Assembly (NCBI RefSeq): GCF_001969365.1
Contig: NZ_CP019312.1
Coordinates: forward strand, 2,294,001 to 2,358,000
From: Tateyamaria omphalii
GTDB lineage: Bacteria > Pseudomonadota > Alphaproteobacteria > Rhodobacterales > Rhodobacteraceae
DNA: 64,000 nucleotides
Reading direction: 5' to 3'
Under the pieces are notes generated by a model. That model saw nothing but the letters and a program-made list of their open reading frames with translations. It did not search any database and was not told where the DNA came from. Below, piece after piece: positions 43,829 through 53,523 of this stretch. Position numbers and translations under genes: made by a program. Position 1 is the stretch's first letter, and the number at the start of each line of letters is the position of its first letter.

Positions 43829-44692
43829 ATGCGCACCATCAAGACAGAGAAAGATGGCCGGATCGGTCGCATCATCCTGAACCGTCCAGAGGTGATGAAT
43901 GCCATCGACGACGATCTGCCCCGCGAATTGCAGGCGGCGGTGGAGGCGTTCGATACGGACCGCGACGTGCATGTGATGGTCCTGTCGGGCGCAGGAAAAG
44001 CCTTTTGCGCAGGCTACGATCTCGCGCATTACGCCCAGGACCCCGAGAACAAGATCACGCAAGACATGCCTTGGGACCCTATGCAGGACTATCAGTTCAT
44101 GTGGGCCAACACCCAATGCTTCATGTCGCTGTTCCGCGCTATGAAGCCGGTGATCGCAAAAGTGCATGGGTTCGCTGTGGCTGGCGGGTCTGACATCGCC
44201 CTGTGTTGCGACATGGTGGTGATGGAGGACACCGCCCAGATCGGCTACATGCCTGCCCGCGTGTGGGGGTGTCCAACGACGGCGATGTGGGTCTACCGGC
44301 TGGGGCCGGAACGCGCCAAGCGGATGCTGCTGACAGGCGACAAGATCAGTGGAACCGAGGCCGCTGAGATGGGGCTGGTGCTGAAAGCCGTACCTGCTGA
44401 TGAACTGGACGCAGAGGTCAACGCGCTGGCTGCCCGCATGGCGTCCGTGCCGATCAACCAGCTTGCGATGAACAAGATGGTCATCAATCAGACGCTTGAA
44501 GCGACGATCACCCAGACCCAGCGCCTGGCAACCGTGTTCGACGGCATCACGCGCCATTCGCCGGAGGGTTTGAACTTCAAGGCGCGCTCTGAAACCGTGG
44601 GCTGGAAACAGGCGGTGAAAGAACGCGATAGGGGTCTATATGACTGGACGCGGGACCATCCGCTGAACGACCCGGATCGTCGCGCCGACTAG
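43829..44692 (+). CDS. Crotonase/enoyl-CoA hydratase family protein
   Basis: 287 residues. IGRIILNRPEVMNAIDDDLPRE, the first oxyanion segment SGAGKAFCAGYDLAHYA and the second FAVAGGSDIALCCDMVVME define the crotonase fold. The catalytic Glu pair of classical hydratases is not clear, so isomerase, hydrolase or hydratase activity on an acyl-CoA are all possible. AAAGGGAGGA precedes the ATG at 43829. Confidence 0.88.
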   Translation: MRTIKTEKDGRIGRIILNRPEVMNAIDDDLPRELQAAVEAFDTDRDVHVMVLSGAGKAFCAGYDLAHYAQDPENKITQDMPWDPMQDYQFMWANTQCFMSLFRAMKPVIAKVHGFAVAGGSDIALCCDMVVMEDTAQIGYMPARVWGCPTTAMWVYRLGPERAKRMLLTGDKISGTEAAEMGLVLKAVPADELDAEVNALAARMASVPINQLAMNKMVINQTLEATITQTQRLATVFDGITRHSPEGLNFKARSETVGWKQAVKERDRGLYDWTRDHPLNDPDRRAD

Positions 44693-44753
44693 CCCTTTCG
44701 CCCCTGCGATGGCTGTGGCACATGCCGGTTGACTGAACTTCGCCGGAGGCACC

Positions 44754-45626
44754 ATGGCCCAGATCATCACTTCCCTATCCGAGATTTCTGACCGTTACGA
44801 CGCGCTGTTCGTGGACCTTTGGGGGTGCGTGCACAACGGGGTCAAGGCGCTGCCAGAGGCGGTCGCGGCCCTGCAAGAGTATCGCGTCAAGGGCGGTAAG
44901 GTGGTGCTGGTCACCAACTCGCCCCGTCCGCGTGCGGGCGTGCAGAAACAGCTGGTGCATTTCGGTGTGCCGGATGATGCGTGGGACACGATCGCCACGT
45001 CCGGCGACAGCGCCCGTGCGGCCATGTTTCGCGGTGTGGTCGGCAACAAGGTCTATTTCATCGGGCAACCGGGGGAGGAGAAATTCTTTCAACCCATCGG
45101 CGTGATCAAGGACCCGGTACAGATCGACATGGTGGATCTTAAAGACGCCGAAGGGATCGTCTGCACCGGTCCGCGCGATCCGATGGCCGACCCGGACGTG
45201 ATGCGGCCCGAATTTTTGATGGCCAAGCAATTGGGGCTGAAGCTGCTTTGTGCAAACCCCGACATCGTCGTGGACCGGGGTGACGTGCGCGAGTGGTGTG
45301 CGGGAGCGTTGGCGAAACTCTATACCGAAATGGGCGGCGAGAGCCTGTATTTCGGCAAGCCGCATCCGCCGATCTACGATCTGGCACGGCGGCGGTTGGC
45401 TGAGCTGGGCGTGGACGTGCCGGACAGTGGCATTCTGGCCATCGGGGATGGGGTGCTGACTGACATCGCCGGGGCGATGGGGGAGGACATTGATTCTCTG
45501 TTCATTTCCGGCGGGTTGGCAGCGGCGGAAACAAAAACGTCGCACCAGCCCGATGCGGATGCGCTAAGTGATTATCTGAAAACAGAAAAATCTGCGCCAA
45601 CTTTCGCCATAGGACATCTTCGCTGA
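44754..45626 (+). CDS. TIGR01459-type HAD family hydrolase
   Basis: 290 residues, HAD superfamily type IIA. The catalytic Asp motif is LFVDLWGCVHNGVKA, followed by LVTNSPRPRAGVQ (motif II) and the late FGKPHPPIYDLARR and GDGVLTDIAGAMGE (motifs III/IV). This subfamily is characteristic of Alphaproteobacteria; a phosphatase of sugar phosphates or nucleotides is expected but the substrate is unknown. GGAGG precedes the ATG. Confidence 0.9.
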   Translation: MAQIITSLSEISDRYDALFVDLWGCVHNGVKALPEAVAALQEYRVKGGKVVLVTNSPRPRAGVQKQLVHFGVPDDAWDTIATSGDSARAAMFRGVVGNKVYFIGQPGEEKFFQPIGVIKDPVQIDMVDLKDAEGIVCTGPRDPMADPDVMRPEFLMAKQLGLKLLCANPDIVVDRGDVREWCAGALAKLYTEMGGESLYFGKPHPPIYDLARRRLAELGVDVPDSGILAIGDGVLTDIAGAMGEDIDSLFISGGLAAAETKTSHQPDADALSDYLKTEKSAPTFAIGHLR

Positions 45627-45715
45627 CCTACTTTTGTCTTGCTTTTCTGCGCGCGCAAAGTAATTACATTGCGCAGGGGCCGGGCAAGCGGTCATATAGT
45701 TACCGGAGCTGATCC

Positions 45716-46159
45716 ATGTTGGACAACCTGCCACGCGGCACGATCTGCATCGAAGACATCGAAATGGGCATGTCCCGTCACCTGCGCAAAGTGGTGACGG
45801 ACGAGGACATCGAGATGTTCGCCCAGATCTCCACCGACCGGAACCCGGTGCACTTGGACGACGACTACGCTCAGGACACGATCTTTCAGGGGCGCATCGC
45901 CCATGGGATGCTGACCGCCGGCCTGATCTCTGCCGTGATTGGCGAACAGCTTCCGGGGCACGGGACGGTCTATATGGGGCAATCGCTTAAATTTCTTGCG
46001 CCCGTGCGCCCGGGCGACATGGTCTATGCCGAGGTGAAGGTGATCGACATTGATTTTTCCAAGCGCCGCGTGCGGCTGGACTGTCATTGTGCGGTCGATG
46101 GCAAGAAGGTCCTGGTGGGCGAGGCCACCGTGTTGGCGCCATCGCGGAAATTCGACTAA
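45716..46159 (+). CDS. MaoC family dehydratase
   Basis: A 147-residue hot-dog-fold protein. The hydratase-2 motif FAQISTDRNPVHLDDDYA carries the catalytic Asp/His pair, followed by IAHGMLTAGLISAVIGEQLPG. It hydrates a trans-2-enoyl-CoA, R-specific in the family. GGAG lies eight bases before the ATG. No PHA genes are nearby. Confidence 0.92.
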   Translation: MLDNLPRGTICIEDIEMGMSRHLRKVVTDEDIEMFAQISTDRNPVHLDDDYAQDTIFQGRIAHGMLTAGLISAVIGEQLPGHGTVYMGQSLKFLAPVRPGDMVYAEVKVIDIDFSKRRVRLDCHCAVDGKKVLVGEATVLAPSRKFD

Positions 46160-46187
46160 AGAACTGTTTTTTAATGAGGTTTGAGTG

Positions 46188-46240
46188 GCGCTGCCCCTCG
46201 GCCTGCGGCCTCACCCCTTGGTATTTTTGGTAAGAAGAAA
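46188..46240 (-). repeat. Dispersed GC-rich element, copy B (between maoC-like gene and ribF)
   Basis: Read on the minus strand it begins TTCTTCTTACCAAAAATACC and continues into GGGG and a GGCC-GCA-GGCC hairpin, matching the head of copy A at 22521-22588. It occupies most of the 123-base gap. Confidence 0.7.
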
Positions 46241-46282
46241 CGCGTGCTTGCCCTTGTTTGGCCGCTTGGCTAGGCAGGGGAC

Positions 46283-47215
46283 ATGAAAATTATCCGGGAT
46301 TATCAGTTCGTTGATGTGGCGGATCGCGGGGCGACCGTGGCGATTGGCAATTTCGATGGCGTGCATGTGGGGCATCGGTCAGTGATCGAGCTGGCGGGGT
46401 CGGCGGCGCCGGTTGCACCCGTTGGCGTGCTGACATTCGAGCCGCATCCGCGTGAGTATTTTGCCCCCGACGCACCGCCCTTTCGACTGATGAGCCAGGC
46501 CGCGCGGGCGAGCCGACTGGAGAAGATGGGGATCCGCTATCTCTTTGAATTGCCATTTCATTCCGGACTGGCGAGCCTGAGCCCCGACGAATTTGCGCGG
46601 GATGTGATCTGCGACGGGTTGGGGTTGAGCCATGTGGTTGTGGGGGCCGATTTCTGCTTCGGCAAAAAGCGCGCGGGAACGGCGCAGGACATGGTGCGCT
46701 ATGGGCAAGAGATGGGGTTTGGCGTGACCATTGCGCCGCTTCTGGCGCATGGGGAAAACACAGTGTCCTCAACGGCCATTCGGCAGGCACTGAGCGATGG
46801 GCGGCCACAAGATGCGGCCGAGATGCTGGGGCACTGGCACAGGATAGAGGGTCCGGTGATCGGGGGTGAGCAGCGGGGGCGCACCCTTGGGTACCCCACC
46901 GCAAACATGTCGATTGACGGGCTGCATCCCCCTGCTTTTGGGGTTTACGCCGTGCTTTTCAATGTGTTGGAGGGACCGCACACCGGGGCGTATCATGGCG
47001 TGGCATCTATGGGCGTGCGCCCGATGTTTGGGGTGAACACGCCGAACCTTGAGACCTATGTCTTTGATTTTTCAGGTGATTTATACGGCGCGCCGGTGTC
47101 GGTTGCGCTGGTGGCGCATCTGCGGGGCGAGGAAACGTTTGACAGTCTTGAGGCTCTGATTGCGCAGATGGATCGGGACAGTGCGCAGGCCCGTGACATC
47201 CTGGCCGCGCTATGA
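46283..47215 (+). CDS. ribF: Bifunctional riboflavin kinase/FAD synthetase
   Basis: 310 residues. The N-terminal FAD synthase domain has AIGNFDGVHVGHRSVIEL and the VVGADFCFGKKRAGT segment; the C-terminal flavokinase has GEQRGRTLGYPTANM and GVYAVLFNVLEG. Converts riboflavin to FMN and FAD. Its stop overlaps the YcgN-like start (ATGA). Confidence 0.96.
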   Translation: MKIIRDYQFVDVADRGATVAIGNFDGVHVGHRSVIELAGSAAPVAPVGVLTFEPHPREYFAPDAPPFRLMSQAARASRLEKMGIRYLFELPFHSGLASLSPDEFARDVICDGLGLSHVVVGADFCFGKKRAGTAQDMVRYGQEMGFGVTIAPLLAHGENTVSSTAIRQALSDGRPQDAAEMLGHWHRIEGPVIGGEQRGRTLGYPTANMSIDGLHPPAFGVYAVLFNVLEGPHTGAYHGVASMGVRPMFGVNTPNLETYVFDFSGDLYGAPVSVALVAHLRGEETFDSLEALIAQMDRDSAQARDILAAL

Positions 47216-47682
47216 GTGATCCGATTGACCGCAGCGGGCTCACCCCCCGTTTTTGGGAGAAAAAAACCATCTCGAAACTCACCCGAAAGGAGTGGGAAGC
47301 GCTGTGTGACGGGTGTGGAAAATGCTGTTTGAACAAGCTGGAAGATGACGAGTCTGGCGAGGTGGCGCTGACGCGGGTGGCGTGCAGGCTTTTGGATGAT
47401 GAAACGTGCCGGTGCGGGCAATATGATATCCGCCATCAATTTGTGCCGGATTGCATCGTTTTGAAACCGTCTAACATCGCGGAACACCTGTACTGGATCC
47501 CGGAAACCTGCGCCTATCGCCTCGTTTATGAAAGAAAACCCCTGTTTGATTGGCACCCGCTGATCTCGGGCACGGCCGACACCGTGCATGCGGCGGGCGT
47601 GTCGATGCGGGGGCGGACGGTGAGCGAGTTTGATGTTGCGGATGATGATTGGGAAGACCACATCATTGATGAGCCGACCTGA
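47212..47682 (+). CDS. YcgN family cysteine cluster protein
   Basis: 156 residues of the UPF0260/YcgN family. FWEKKTISKLTRKEWEALCDG is typical, and the cysteines of CDGCGKCCLNKLEDD, CRLLDDETCRCGQY and PDCIVLKP suggest a metal or Fe-S site. Function unknown. Translationally coupled to ribF. Confidence 0.93.
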   Translation: MSDPIDRSGLTPRFWEKKTISKLTRKEWEALCDGCGKCCLNKLEDDESGEVALTRVACRLLDDETCRCGQYDIRHQFVPDCIVLKPSNIAEHLYWIPETCAYRLVYERKPLFDWHPLISGTADTVHAAGVSMRGRTVSEFDVADDDWEDHIIDEPT

Positions 47683-47810
47683 CCATTGTGCGGTTTTTTA
47701 CCGGGGATTTGGGCGGCAGGAGCGCGGTGTTTTGCACCGAAACTGCGAATTTCACTCAACCCGTTGATAAACAAAAAACACGGTCAAGTCGGGGCCATGT
47801 GCCGCGCCCT

Positions 47811-48608
47811 TTAGGCCAGGTTCAACAGCTTTGACCACGCGTGTGCGACAGCGCCAGGATGGGTGATCGGACCCATATGGCCGACGCCGTCCAGCGTGGT
47901 CTGCGCGACGTTTGGAAGCCGCCGGGCGATGGCGTCGTTCACCGGCAGAGCCCATTGCGAAAGCGCACCTGCCATCAGTAGAGCGGGCATCGCCGCGCGG
48001 TCGAACAGCCCCGGCGTCAGCAGGCCCGCGCTGTCCTCGATCAGAAAGGACCCGGAGTGGCGGACGAACATGATCCGGTCCGCCATGTAGGTCCGGGTTT
48101 GTGGGGGGATGTCGTCCCAGGCCGGGCCGTCGCCCCATGTTCCGTTGAAGGCGCGCGCGGCAGCCGTGTGGTCGCCCGCGTCCATCGCGGCATCGAAATC
48201 AGCTGTGTCGTGTTTGTACCGGGGGCCGAAGGTTGGATCGTCGGCCATCAGGGGCGCGAAATAGACCGGTTCGAACATCGCGACGCTGCGCACGCGCGCG
48301 GGGTGTTCGATGGCGAGCCGCAGCGCAACGGTGGCCCCGAAGCTGTGGCCGATGATGTCGATCGGGTCCGTGTCGATGTCGTCCATGACCGCAAGCGCCA
48401 TGGCGGTGGCGGTGTCGTGCATGATCCCCTGCCCGTCCCAGTCCCCGGATTTGCCGTGATTGGGCAGGTCATAGGCGTGCAGAGTTATCTGATCGCCCAA
48501 CGCGTCCGCGAGCCCGCGCCACGCCCCCGCGTGACCGAGCGAGCAATGGATGGCGAGCGCAGGCCGGGAACCGGACCCGAAGGTCCGGTTGTGGATGTGG
48601 GGGATCAC
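47811..48608 (-). CDS. Alpha/beta-fold hydrolase
   Basis: 265 residues, cytoplasmic. ALAIHCSLGHAGAWRGLADAL replaces the usual HG oxyanion region with HCSLGH; the nucleophile elbow is IIGHSFGATVALRLA and the late His lies in TLDGVGHMGPITHP. Substrate unknown. It begins at GTG 48608 overlapping the upstream stop (GTGA), so it is co-translated with the isomerase. The 128 bases beyond its stop hold no gene. Confidence 0.9.
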   Translation of the reverse strand: MIPHIHNRTFGSGSRPALAIHCSLGHAGAWRGLADALGDQITLHAYDLPNHGKSGDWDGQGIMHDTATAMALAVMDDIDTDPIDIIGHSFGATVALRLAIEHPARVRSVAMFEPVYFAPLMADDPTFGPRYKHDTADFDAAMDAGDHTAAARAFNGTWGDGPAWDDIPPQTRTYMADRIMFVRHSGSFLIEDSAGLLTPGLFDRAAMPALLMAGALSQWALPVNDAIARRLPNVAQTTLDGVGHMGPITHPGAVAHAWSKLLNLA

Positions 48609-49204
48609 AGTTTGCCGGAGAGGTGCAGGTCGAGATCGTCAAGCTTGTCCTGGCCCCAAAACCGCTGGTCGCCGTCGACGATGTAGAAGGGGGCGCCGAA
48701 GACGCCCTTGTCCACTGCTTCCTCTAGGTTGGCGGCATAGGTTTCGGCGCCGGACAAAAGGCCGCTGTCCGCAAGCGACGAGTCGAACCCGGCCTCGGAC
48801 AAGCAGGATTTGATTACCTCGTCCTGCGCGATGTCCTTGTCTTCGGCCCAGACCGCGCGGAGCAGGGCGTGCACCAGCGTGCCGAGGTCACCGCCGCCCG
48901 CATTCTGTGCCGCGATGATAGCGTAGGAGGAGGGTGCGGCGTTGGTGGGCCAATGCGCGGGTTTGAGGTTGAAGGGCAGATCGTGCTTTTTGGCCTGCCG
49001 CACAAGCTCCTGCGCGCGATACTCGATGCGGTTGATGTGCCGGTCCTTGGGCGGTGTACCCCCCGTCCGCCCAAAGAGCGCGATCACGTCCAGCGGTTTG
49101 TAGGTGATCGTGGCCCCGTGGGTGCCTGCCAACGCCTCGAACCTTTTCCCGGCCAGGTAGGTATAGGGCGAGAGCGTTGCGAAATAATAGTCGATGTGGG
49201 GCAT
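48605..49204 (-). CDS. 2-hydroxychromene-2-carboxylate isomerase (DsbA-like fold)
   Basis: 199 residues of the glutathione-dependent kappa-class GST/HCCA isomerase family. It opens IDYYFATLSPYTYLAGKRFE with the catalytic Ser in LSPYTYL, continues with LPFNLKPAHWPTNAAPSSYAI and ends with FGAPFYIVDGDQRFWGQDKLDDL. Known members act in naphthalene degradation, but many are unassigned. No aromatic ring-cleavage genes are present. Confidence 0.92.
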   Translation of the reverse strand: MPHIDYYFATLSPYTYLAGKRFEALAGTHGATITYKPLDVIALFGRTGGTPPKDRHINRIEYRAQELVRQAKKHDLPFNLKPAHWPTNAAPSSYAIIAAQNAGGGDLGTLVHALLRAVWAEDKDIAQDEVIKSCLSEAGFDSSLADSGLLSGAETYAANLEEAVDKGVFGAPFYIVDGDQRFWGQDKLDDLDLHLSGKL

Positions 49205-49309
49205 TTTCGTCCTCGGTCGTTGCGTCCGCTGTTTCGCGGGACGGTACGCCCGTGTTAAGCGGAGTCAACATCACGAATCTGTCACACTCGTGCTGCGCGG
49301 GGATACATC

Positions 49310-50329
49310 ATGCCAACCATCCAAGAGCCCAAGTTGATCTCGGGCAATGCCAATCTGCCATTGGCGAATGCCATAGCGCGGCGCATGTCGCTGCATCGCG
49401 GCGTCAACGTGGGGCTGGTCGATGCCCGCGTGGAGCGGTTCAACGACGGCGAAATCTTTGTCGAAGTGTTCGAGAATGTGCGCGGCGAGGATATGTTCAT
49501 CATCCAGCCGACATCGAACCCGGCCAACGATAACCTGATGGAATTGTTGATCATGTGCGATGCGCTGCGCCGGTCGAGTGCCGCCCGCATCACTGCCGTG
49601 ATCCCGTATTTCGGCTATGCGCGGCAGGATCGTCGATCGAAGGCGCGCACGCCCATCACGTCCAAGCTGGTCGCCAACATGCTGGTCGGCGCGGGCATCG
49701 AGCGGGTGCTGACCATGGACCTCCATGCCGCCCAGATCCAAGGCTTTTTTGATATTCCCGTGGACAACCTGTATGCTTCGCCCGTGTTTGCGCTGGACCT
49801 CAAGACGCAGTTTGCCGGGCACCTGGATGATCTGATGATCGTGTCGCCCGACGTGGGCGGGGTGGCCCGCGCGCGGGATCTTGCCAAGCGGATTGATGCA
49901 CCCCTGTCCATCGTCGACAAGCGCCGCGAGAAGGCGGGCGTGGTGGCCGAGATGACCGTTATCGGCGATGTGACCGACAAGACCTGTGTCATCGTGGACG
50001 ACATTTGCGACACCGCCGGAACGCTGTGCAAAGCCGCCGAGGTATTGATGGAGAACGGGGCCAAGGAGGTGCATTCCTACATCACGCACGGTGTGCTATC
50101 CGGCCCTGCGGTCGAGCGTGTAACGAAGTCGGTGATGAAGTCGCTGGTGATCACCGACAGCATTCAGCCCACAGACGCGGTAAAGGCCGCCGACAACATC
50201 CGCATCGTGCCGACCGCGCCGGTCTTTGCCCAGGCGATCCTGAACATCTGGCACGGCACGTCGGTGTCGTCGCTGTTTGAGGCCGAGACGCTGAGCCCGA
50301 TTTATGACGGGATGTACGCGGCGGAGTAA
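49310..50329 (+). CDS. prs: Ribose-phosphate pyrophosphokinase (PRPP synthetase)
   Basis: 339 residues. [53 protein letters not shown] and the PRPP-binding loop [14 protein letters not shown] identify it. Makes PRPP from ribose 5-phosphate and ATP for nucleotide, His and Trp synthesis. A ribosome-binding site is only weakly formed before 49310. Confidence 0.97.
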   Translation: MPTIQEPKLISGNANLPLANAIARRMSLHRGVNVGLVDARVERFNDGEIFVEVFENVRGEDMFIIQPTSNPANDNLMELLIMCDALRRSSAARITAVIPYFGYARQDRRSKARTPITSKLVANMLVGAGIERVLTMDLHAAQIQGFFDIPVDNLYASPVFALDLKTQFAGHLDDLMIVSPDVGGVARARDLAKRIDAPLSIVDKRREKAGVVAEMTVIGDVTDKTCVIVDDICDTAGTLCKAAEVLMENGAKEVHSYITHGVLSGPAVERVTKSVMKSLVITDSIQPTDAVKAADNIRIVPTAPVFAQAILNIWHGTSVSSLFEAETLSPIYDGMYAAE

Positions 50330-50362
50330 CGCTGCGGCACCGAATCGCGTTACGCTTTGGGC

Positions 50363-51064
50363 ATGCGCTTGTTTGCCCTGCTTCTGACGTTGCTCGCCGC
50401 CCCTGCGCTGGCGGAAGATGTGGACCTGGAACTGGTCTTGCTGGCAGACGCGTCGGGGTCGATCACCGACAACGAGATCGACTTTCAGCGCCAGGGCTAT
50501 GCGGATGCGCTGACCGACCCCCGTGTGCTGGACGTTATTGCGGGCGGGGCATATGGCGCCATCGCCGTTACTTATGTGGAGTGGGCCGCGAACACGGCCG
50601 TCGTTGTCGATTGGGCGCGTGTGGACGGGCCAGAGGCTGCTGCGGCGTTTGCCGCCGCCCTGACCGGCCAGCTGCGCCAGGCCTATGGCCGCAACGCGAT
50701 TGGCGGCGCGCTTCTAGATGCCAAGCGATTGATCGAGACCAATGATCACGAGGGGTTTCGAAAGGTCATCGACTTTTCAGGCGACAGCCCCAGCAATTTC
50801 TCCGGCCCTGCCATCGAGGACGCCCGCAGAGACATTGTTGCCGCTGGCATCACCATCAACGCCCTGCCGATCCTGTGCCGCTTTTGTGACACGCCTGCCC
50901 GCTATCCGAACCTCGCCGAGATCTATGCCGAGCGGATCATCGGCGGTGTCGGCGCCTTTGTCGTTGAAGCCGCGAATGAACAGGATCTGGCGGATGCCAT
51001 TCGGCGCAAACTGATCCTGGAAATCTCGGGCCAGATGCCCGCCGCACGACTGGCCCGGCGCTAG
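50363..51064 (+). CDS. DUF1194 (VWA-like) exported protein
   Basis: 233 residues with a signal peptide (MRLFALLLTLLAAPALAE). The mature part has a von Willebrand A-like opening ELVLLADASGSITDNEIDFQRQGYA with a MIDAS-type DxSGS, and VIDFSGDSPSN and ITINALPILC later. DUF1194 proteins are of unknown function, exported in Rhodobacterales. The ATG at 50363 is preferred over a TTG six bases upstream. Confidence 0.9.
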   Translation: MRLFALLLTLLAAPALAEDVDLELVLLADASGSITDNEIDFQRQGYADALTDPRVLDVIAGGAYGAIAVTYVEWAANTAVVVDWARVDGPEAAAAFAAALTGQLRQAYGRNAIGGALLDAKRLIETNDHEGFRKVIDFSGDSPSNFSGPAIEDARRDIVAAGITINALPILCRFCDTPARYPNLAEIYAERIIGGVGAFVVEAANEQDLADAIRRKLILEISGQMPAARLARR

Positions 51065-51186
51065 GCGCGTGGGTCTGCCCAATGTGGTGGCGTCGTTGCA
51101 AGTGGATGCTCGTGCGGTGCTGCAACGCTCTGGACAGCCCTGCCCCCATGGCCGAAGATTGCGCCAAATCAATGGGGAGAGTTCTG

Positions 51187-52002
51187 ATGAAGACCGTTTT
51201 CACCGCCGCCGTGCTGTCCGTTCTGGCCACCGGCGCCTTTGCCGCGGGCCATTGTGCGGCGGGCAAGACATTGACCGAAGGCACGCTGACCATCGCCACC
51301 GGCAACCCGGCCTATTACCCTTGGGTTCTGAACGACGCGCCCGAGGCGGGAGAGGGGTTTGAGGCCGCCGTCGCCTTTGCCCTGGCCGAAGAGATGGGGT
51401 TTGCCGCCGATCAGGTGACCTGGGTGCGCACCTCGTTTGACGAGGCGATCCAACCCGGTGCCAAGAATTTCGATCTGAACATGCAGCAATATTCGATCAC
51501 GGAGGAGCGCGACAAGGTCGTGGATTTCTCGGCCCCCTACTACACCGCGCCGCAGGCTGTGATGACCACGACGGCTGTGGTTGAGGGGGGCGCCACGCCG
51601 ACGCTGGAAAGCCTGAAGGGTCTGAAATGGGGTGTTGTTGCCTCGACCACGGCGCTGCCTGTTGTGATGGAGCAGATCGCGCCGGACCAGTCGCCACTGG
51701 TGTATGACGACAACGCAAACGTCACTGCGGCCATGACGGCCGGACAGATTGATGCGGCCCTGTTCGACCTGCCCACCGCCCTCTTCACAGCGGCCGTGCT
51801 GATGGAGAACGGTGTCGTGCTGGGCCAGTTCGATCCATCGGCAGCAGAGAACCCGGACCAGTTTGGCGCGTTGATGCCCGAGGGGTCCGAATTGAAACCC
51901 TGTGTCGATGACGCGCTGGCGGCGCTGACCGAGAGCGGCAAGCTGGCGGAGATCGAGGCGCAGTGGCTGCAGGAAGCAACCGGGGTTCCGCTGATCCAGT
52001 GA
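51187..52002 (+). CDS. Polar amino-acid ABC transporter substrate-binding protein
   Basis: 271 residues, SBP family 3. Signal peptide MKTVFTAAVLSVLATGAFA, then LTIATGNPAYYPWVLNDAPEAGEGFEAAVA and FDLNMQQYSITEERDKVVDFSAPYYT. GGGGAGA precedes the ATG at 51187. Its stop overlaps the permease GTG (GTGA). Ligand not known; an amino acid or opine is likely. Confidence 0.93.
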   Translation: MKTVFTAAVLSVLATGAFAAGHCAAGKTLTEGTLTIATGNPAYYPWVLNDAPEAGEGFEAAVAFALAEEMGFAADQVTWVRTSFDEAIQPGAKNFDLNMQQYSITEERDKVVDFSAPYYTAPQAVMTTTAVVEGGATPTLESLKGLKWGVVASTTALPVVMEQIAPDQSPLVYDDNANVTAAMTAGQIDAALFDLPTALFTAAVLMENGVVLGQFDPSAAENPDQFGALMPEGSELKPCVDDALAALTESGKLAEIEAQWLQEATGVPLIQ

Positions 52003-52808
52003 CACGACGCGCCGTTTACGAGGCCCGGCAGAGACGTCGGGCCAACATGATTGCCGGGGTCAGCACAGTGATCGTGCTGGCCCTTGTCATATTGCTGGTC
52101 CCGCTCGCGCCGGGGTGGGAGGCGGTGCGCGCGTCGTTCTTCAACGGCGAGGTGTTCGTGCGCGTCTTTCCCGACCTGTTGCGCGCCTTCATGCTGGATG
52201 TGGCCATTTTCGCGTGGTCGGTGCCGATGATCTTTGCCCTCGGTCTTGCCATCGCGCTGGCCCGTGGCAACTCCAACCCCGCCCTGTTTCCCCTGCGCAT
52301 CTTCGGGGCCGTCTATGTCGACCTCTTTCGCGGCATTCCAGTCGTGTTGCTGGTGTACCTTGTCGGCTTCGGCATTCCCGGGCTGGGCCTGCCGCGTCCC
52401 TGGAACTCGCCCTATATCTGGGGCACGGTCGCGCTGGTCCTGACCTATTCGGCCTATGTGGCCGAGGTGCTGCGGTCGGGGATCGAGAGCATCCATGCCA
52501 GCCAGCGCAACGCTGCCATCTGTCTGGGCCTGAGCGAGCGGGACACGATGCGCTATATCATTCTGCCCCAGGCCATCCGCCGCGTGGTGCCCGCCAACAT
52601 GAACATGCTGGTGGCGCTGCAAAAAGACGTTGCGCTGCTGTCCTTCATCGGCCCGGTCGAGATCTTGCGGCAGGCCGGTATCTTCAAATCTCTGCTGGCA
52701 AACTTCACGCCCTATGTCGCCGCCGCCGTGATCTTCCTATGCGTCACCGTGCCCGCCACCCGCTACGCCGATTACCTGCTGAACAGGGACCGCGATGCCC
52801 GATCCTAG
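51999..52808 (+). CDS. Amino-acid ABC transporter permease
   Basis: 269 residues from GTG 51999. HisM-type permease with membrane helices ([41 protein letters not shown]) and the EAA loop region [24 protein letters not shown]...[12 protein letters not shown] that contacts the ATPase. It overlaps the ATPase gene by 14 bases. Confidence 0.93.
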   Translation: MTRRAVYEARQRRRANMIAGVSTVIVLALVILLVPLAPGWEAVRASFFNGEVFVRVFPDLLRAFMLDVAIFAWSVPMIFALGLAIALARGNSNPALFPLRIFGAVYVDLFRGIPVVLLVYLVGFGIPGLGLPRPWNSPYIWGTVALVLTYSAYVAEVLRSGIESIHASQRNAAICLGLSERDTMRYIILPQAIRRVVPANMNMLVALQKDVALLSFIGPVEILRQAGIFKSLLANFTPYVAAAVIFLCVTVPATRYADYLLNRDRDARS

Positions 52809-53523
52809 GCTGTCTCTGCGCGGCGTGACGAAGAGTTTTGGCGAGGTGCAAGTGCTGCGTGGCATCGACATGGACATCGCGCCGGGCGAAATGGTGTGCC
52901 TCATCGGGGCGTCGGGGTCCGGCAAGTCGACGCTGTTGCGCTGCATGAACGGGTTGGAGCCGGTCGATGATGGCGAGGTTTTGCTGGATGGCGTGGACAT
53001 TGCGGAGCCGGGATTTAATCTGGCGCCCATACGCCAGCGCATTGGGATTGTATTCCAGAGCTTCAATCTGTTTCCCCACATGACCGCCTATGACAACGTG
53101 GCCCTCGCCCCCCGTCGTGTGCTGGGGGAGGACGCGCGGGACCGGATCGAGGCGCTGTTTGCGCGCTTCGGTCTGGCGGATCATATGCGCAAGTATCCCG
53201 ATCAGCTGTCAGGCGGTCAGCAGCAGCGGGTCGCTGTGATCCGGGCGCTGGCCATGCGTCCCCAGACGATGCTGCTGGACGAGATCACCTCGGCCCTCGA
53301 CCCGGAATTGGTGGGGGAGGTGCTGGACGTATTGCGCAAGTTGCGTGACGACGGGATGACGATGGTGCTGGCCACCCACGAGATGGCCTTTGCCCGCGAG
53401 GTGGCGGACAGGGTGGTGTTCATGGATCAGGGCGTGGTGGCCGAAGAGGGCGTGCCAGACGCCATGTTTGAGGCGCCACAGCTGGAACGAACCCGCCGCT
53501 TTCTGGCCAGCGTGCTGCGTTAG
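52795..53523 (+). CDS. Amino-acid ABC transporter ATP-binding protein
   Basis: 242 residues. Walker [15 protein letters not shown]-loop [18 protein letters not shown], signature [15 protein letters not shown], Walker [12 protein letters not shown] and the H-loop ATHEMAF place it with GlnQ/HisP-type ATPases. It energises uptake through the preceding permease. Its TAG overlaps the convergent RTX gene's stop by four bases. Confidence 0.95.
   Translation: MPDPRLSLRGVTKSFGEVQVLRGIDMDIAPGEMVCLIGASGSGKSTLLRCMNGLEPVDDGEVLLDGVDIAEPGFNLAPIRQRIGIVFQSFNLFPHMTAYDNVALAPRRVLGEDARDRIEALFARFGLADHMRKYPDQLSGGQQQRVAVIRALAMRPQTMLLDEITSALDPELVGEVLDVLRKLRDDGMTMVLATHEMAFAREVADRVVFMDQGVVAEEGVPDAMFEAPQLERTRRFLASVLR

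Noticed and set aside
47692..47739. Small hairpins (CGGT-TTTTT-ACCG; CGGTG-TTTTG-CACCG) after the YcgN-like gene
   Set aside because: Stems of four to five base pairs only; too weak to call terminators.
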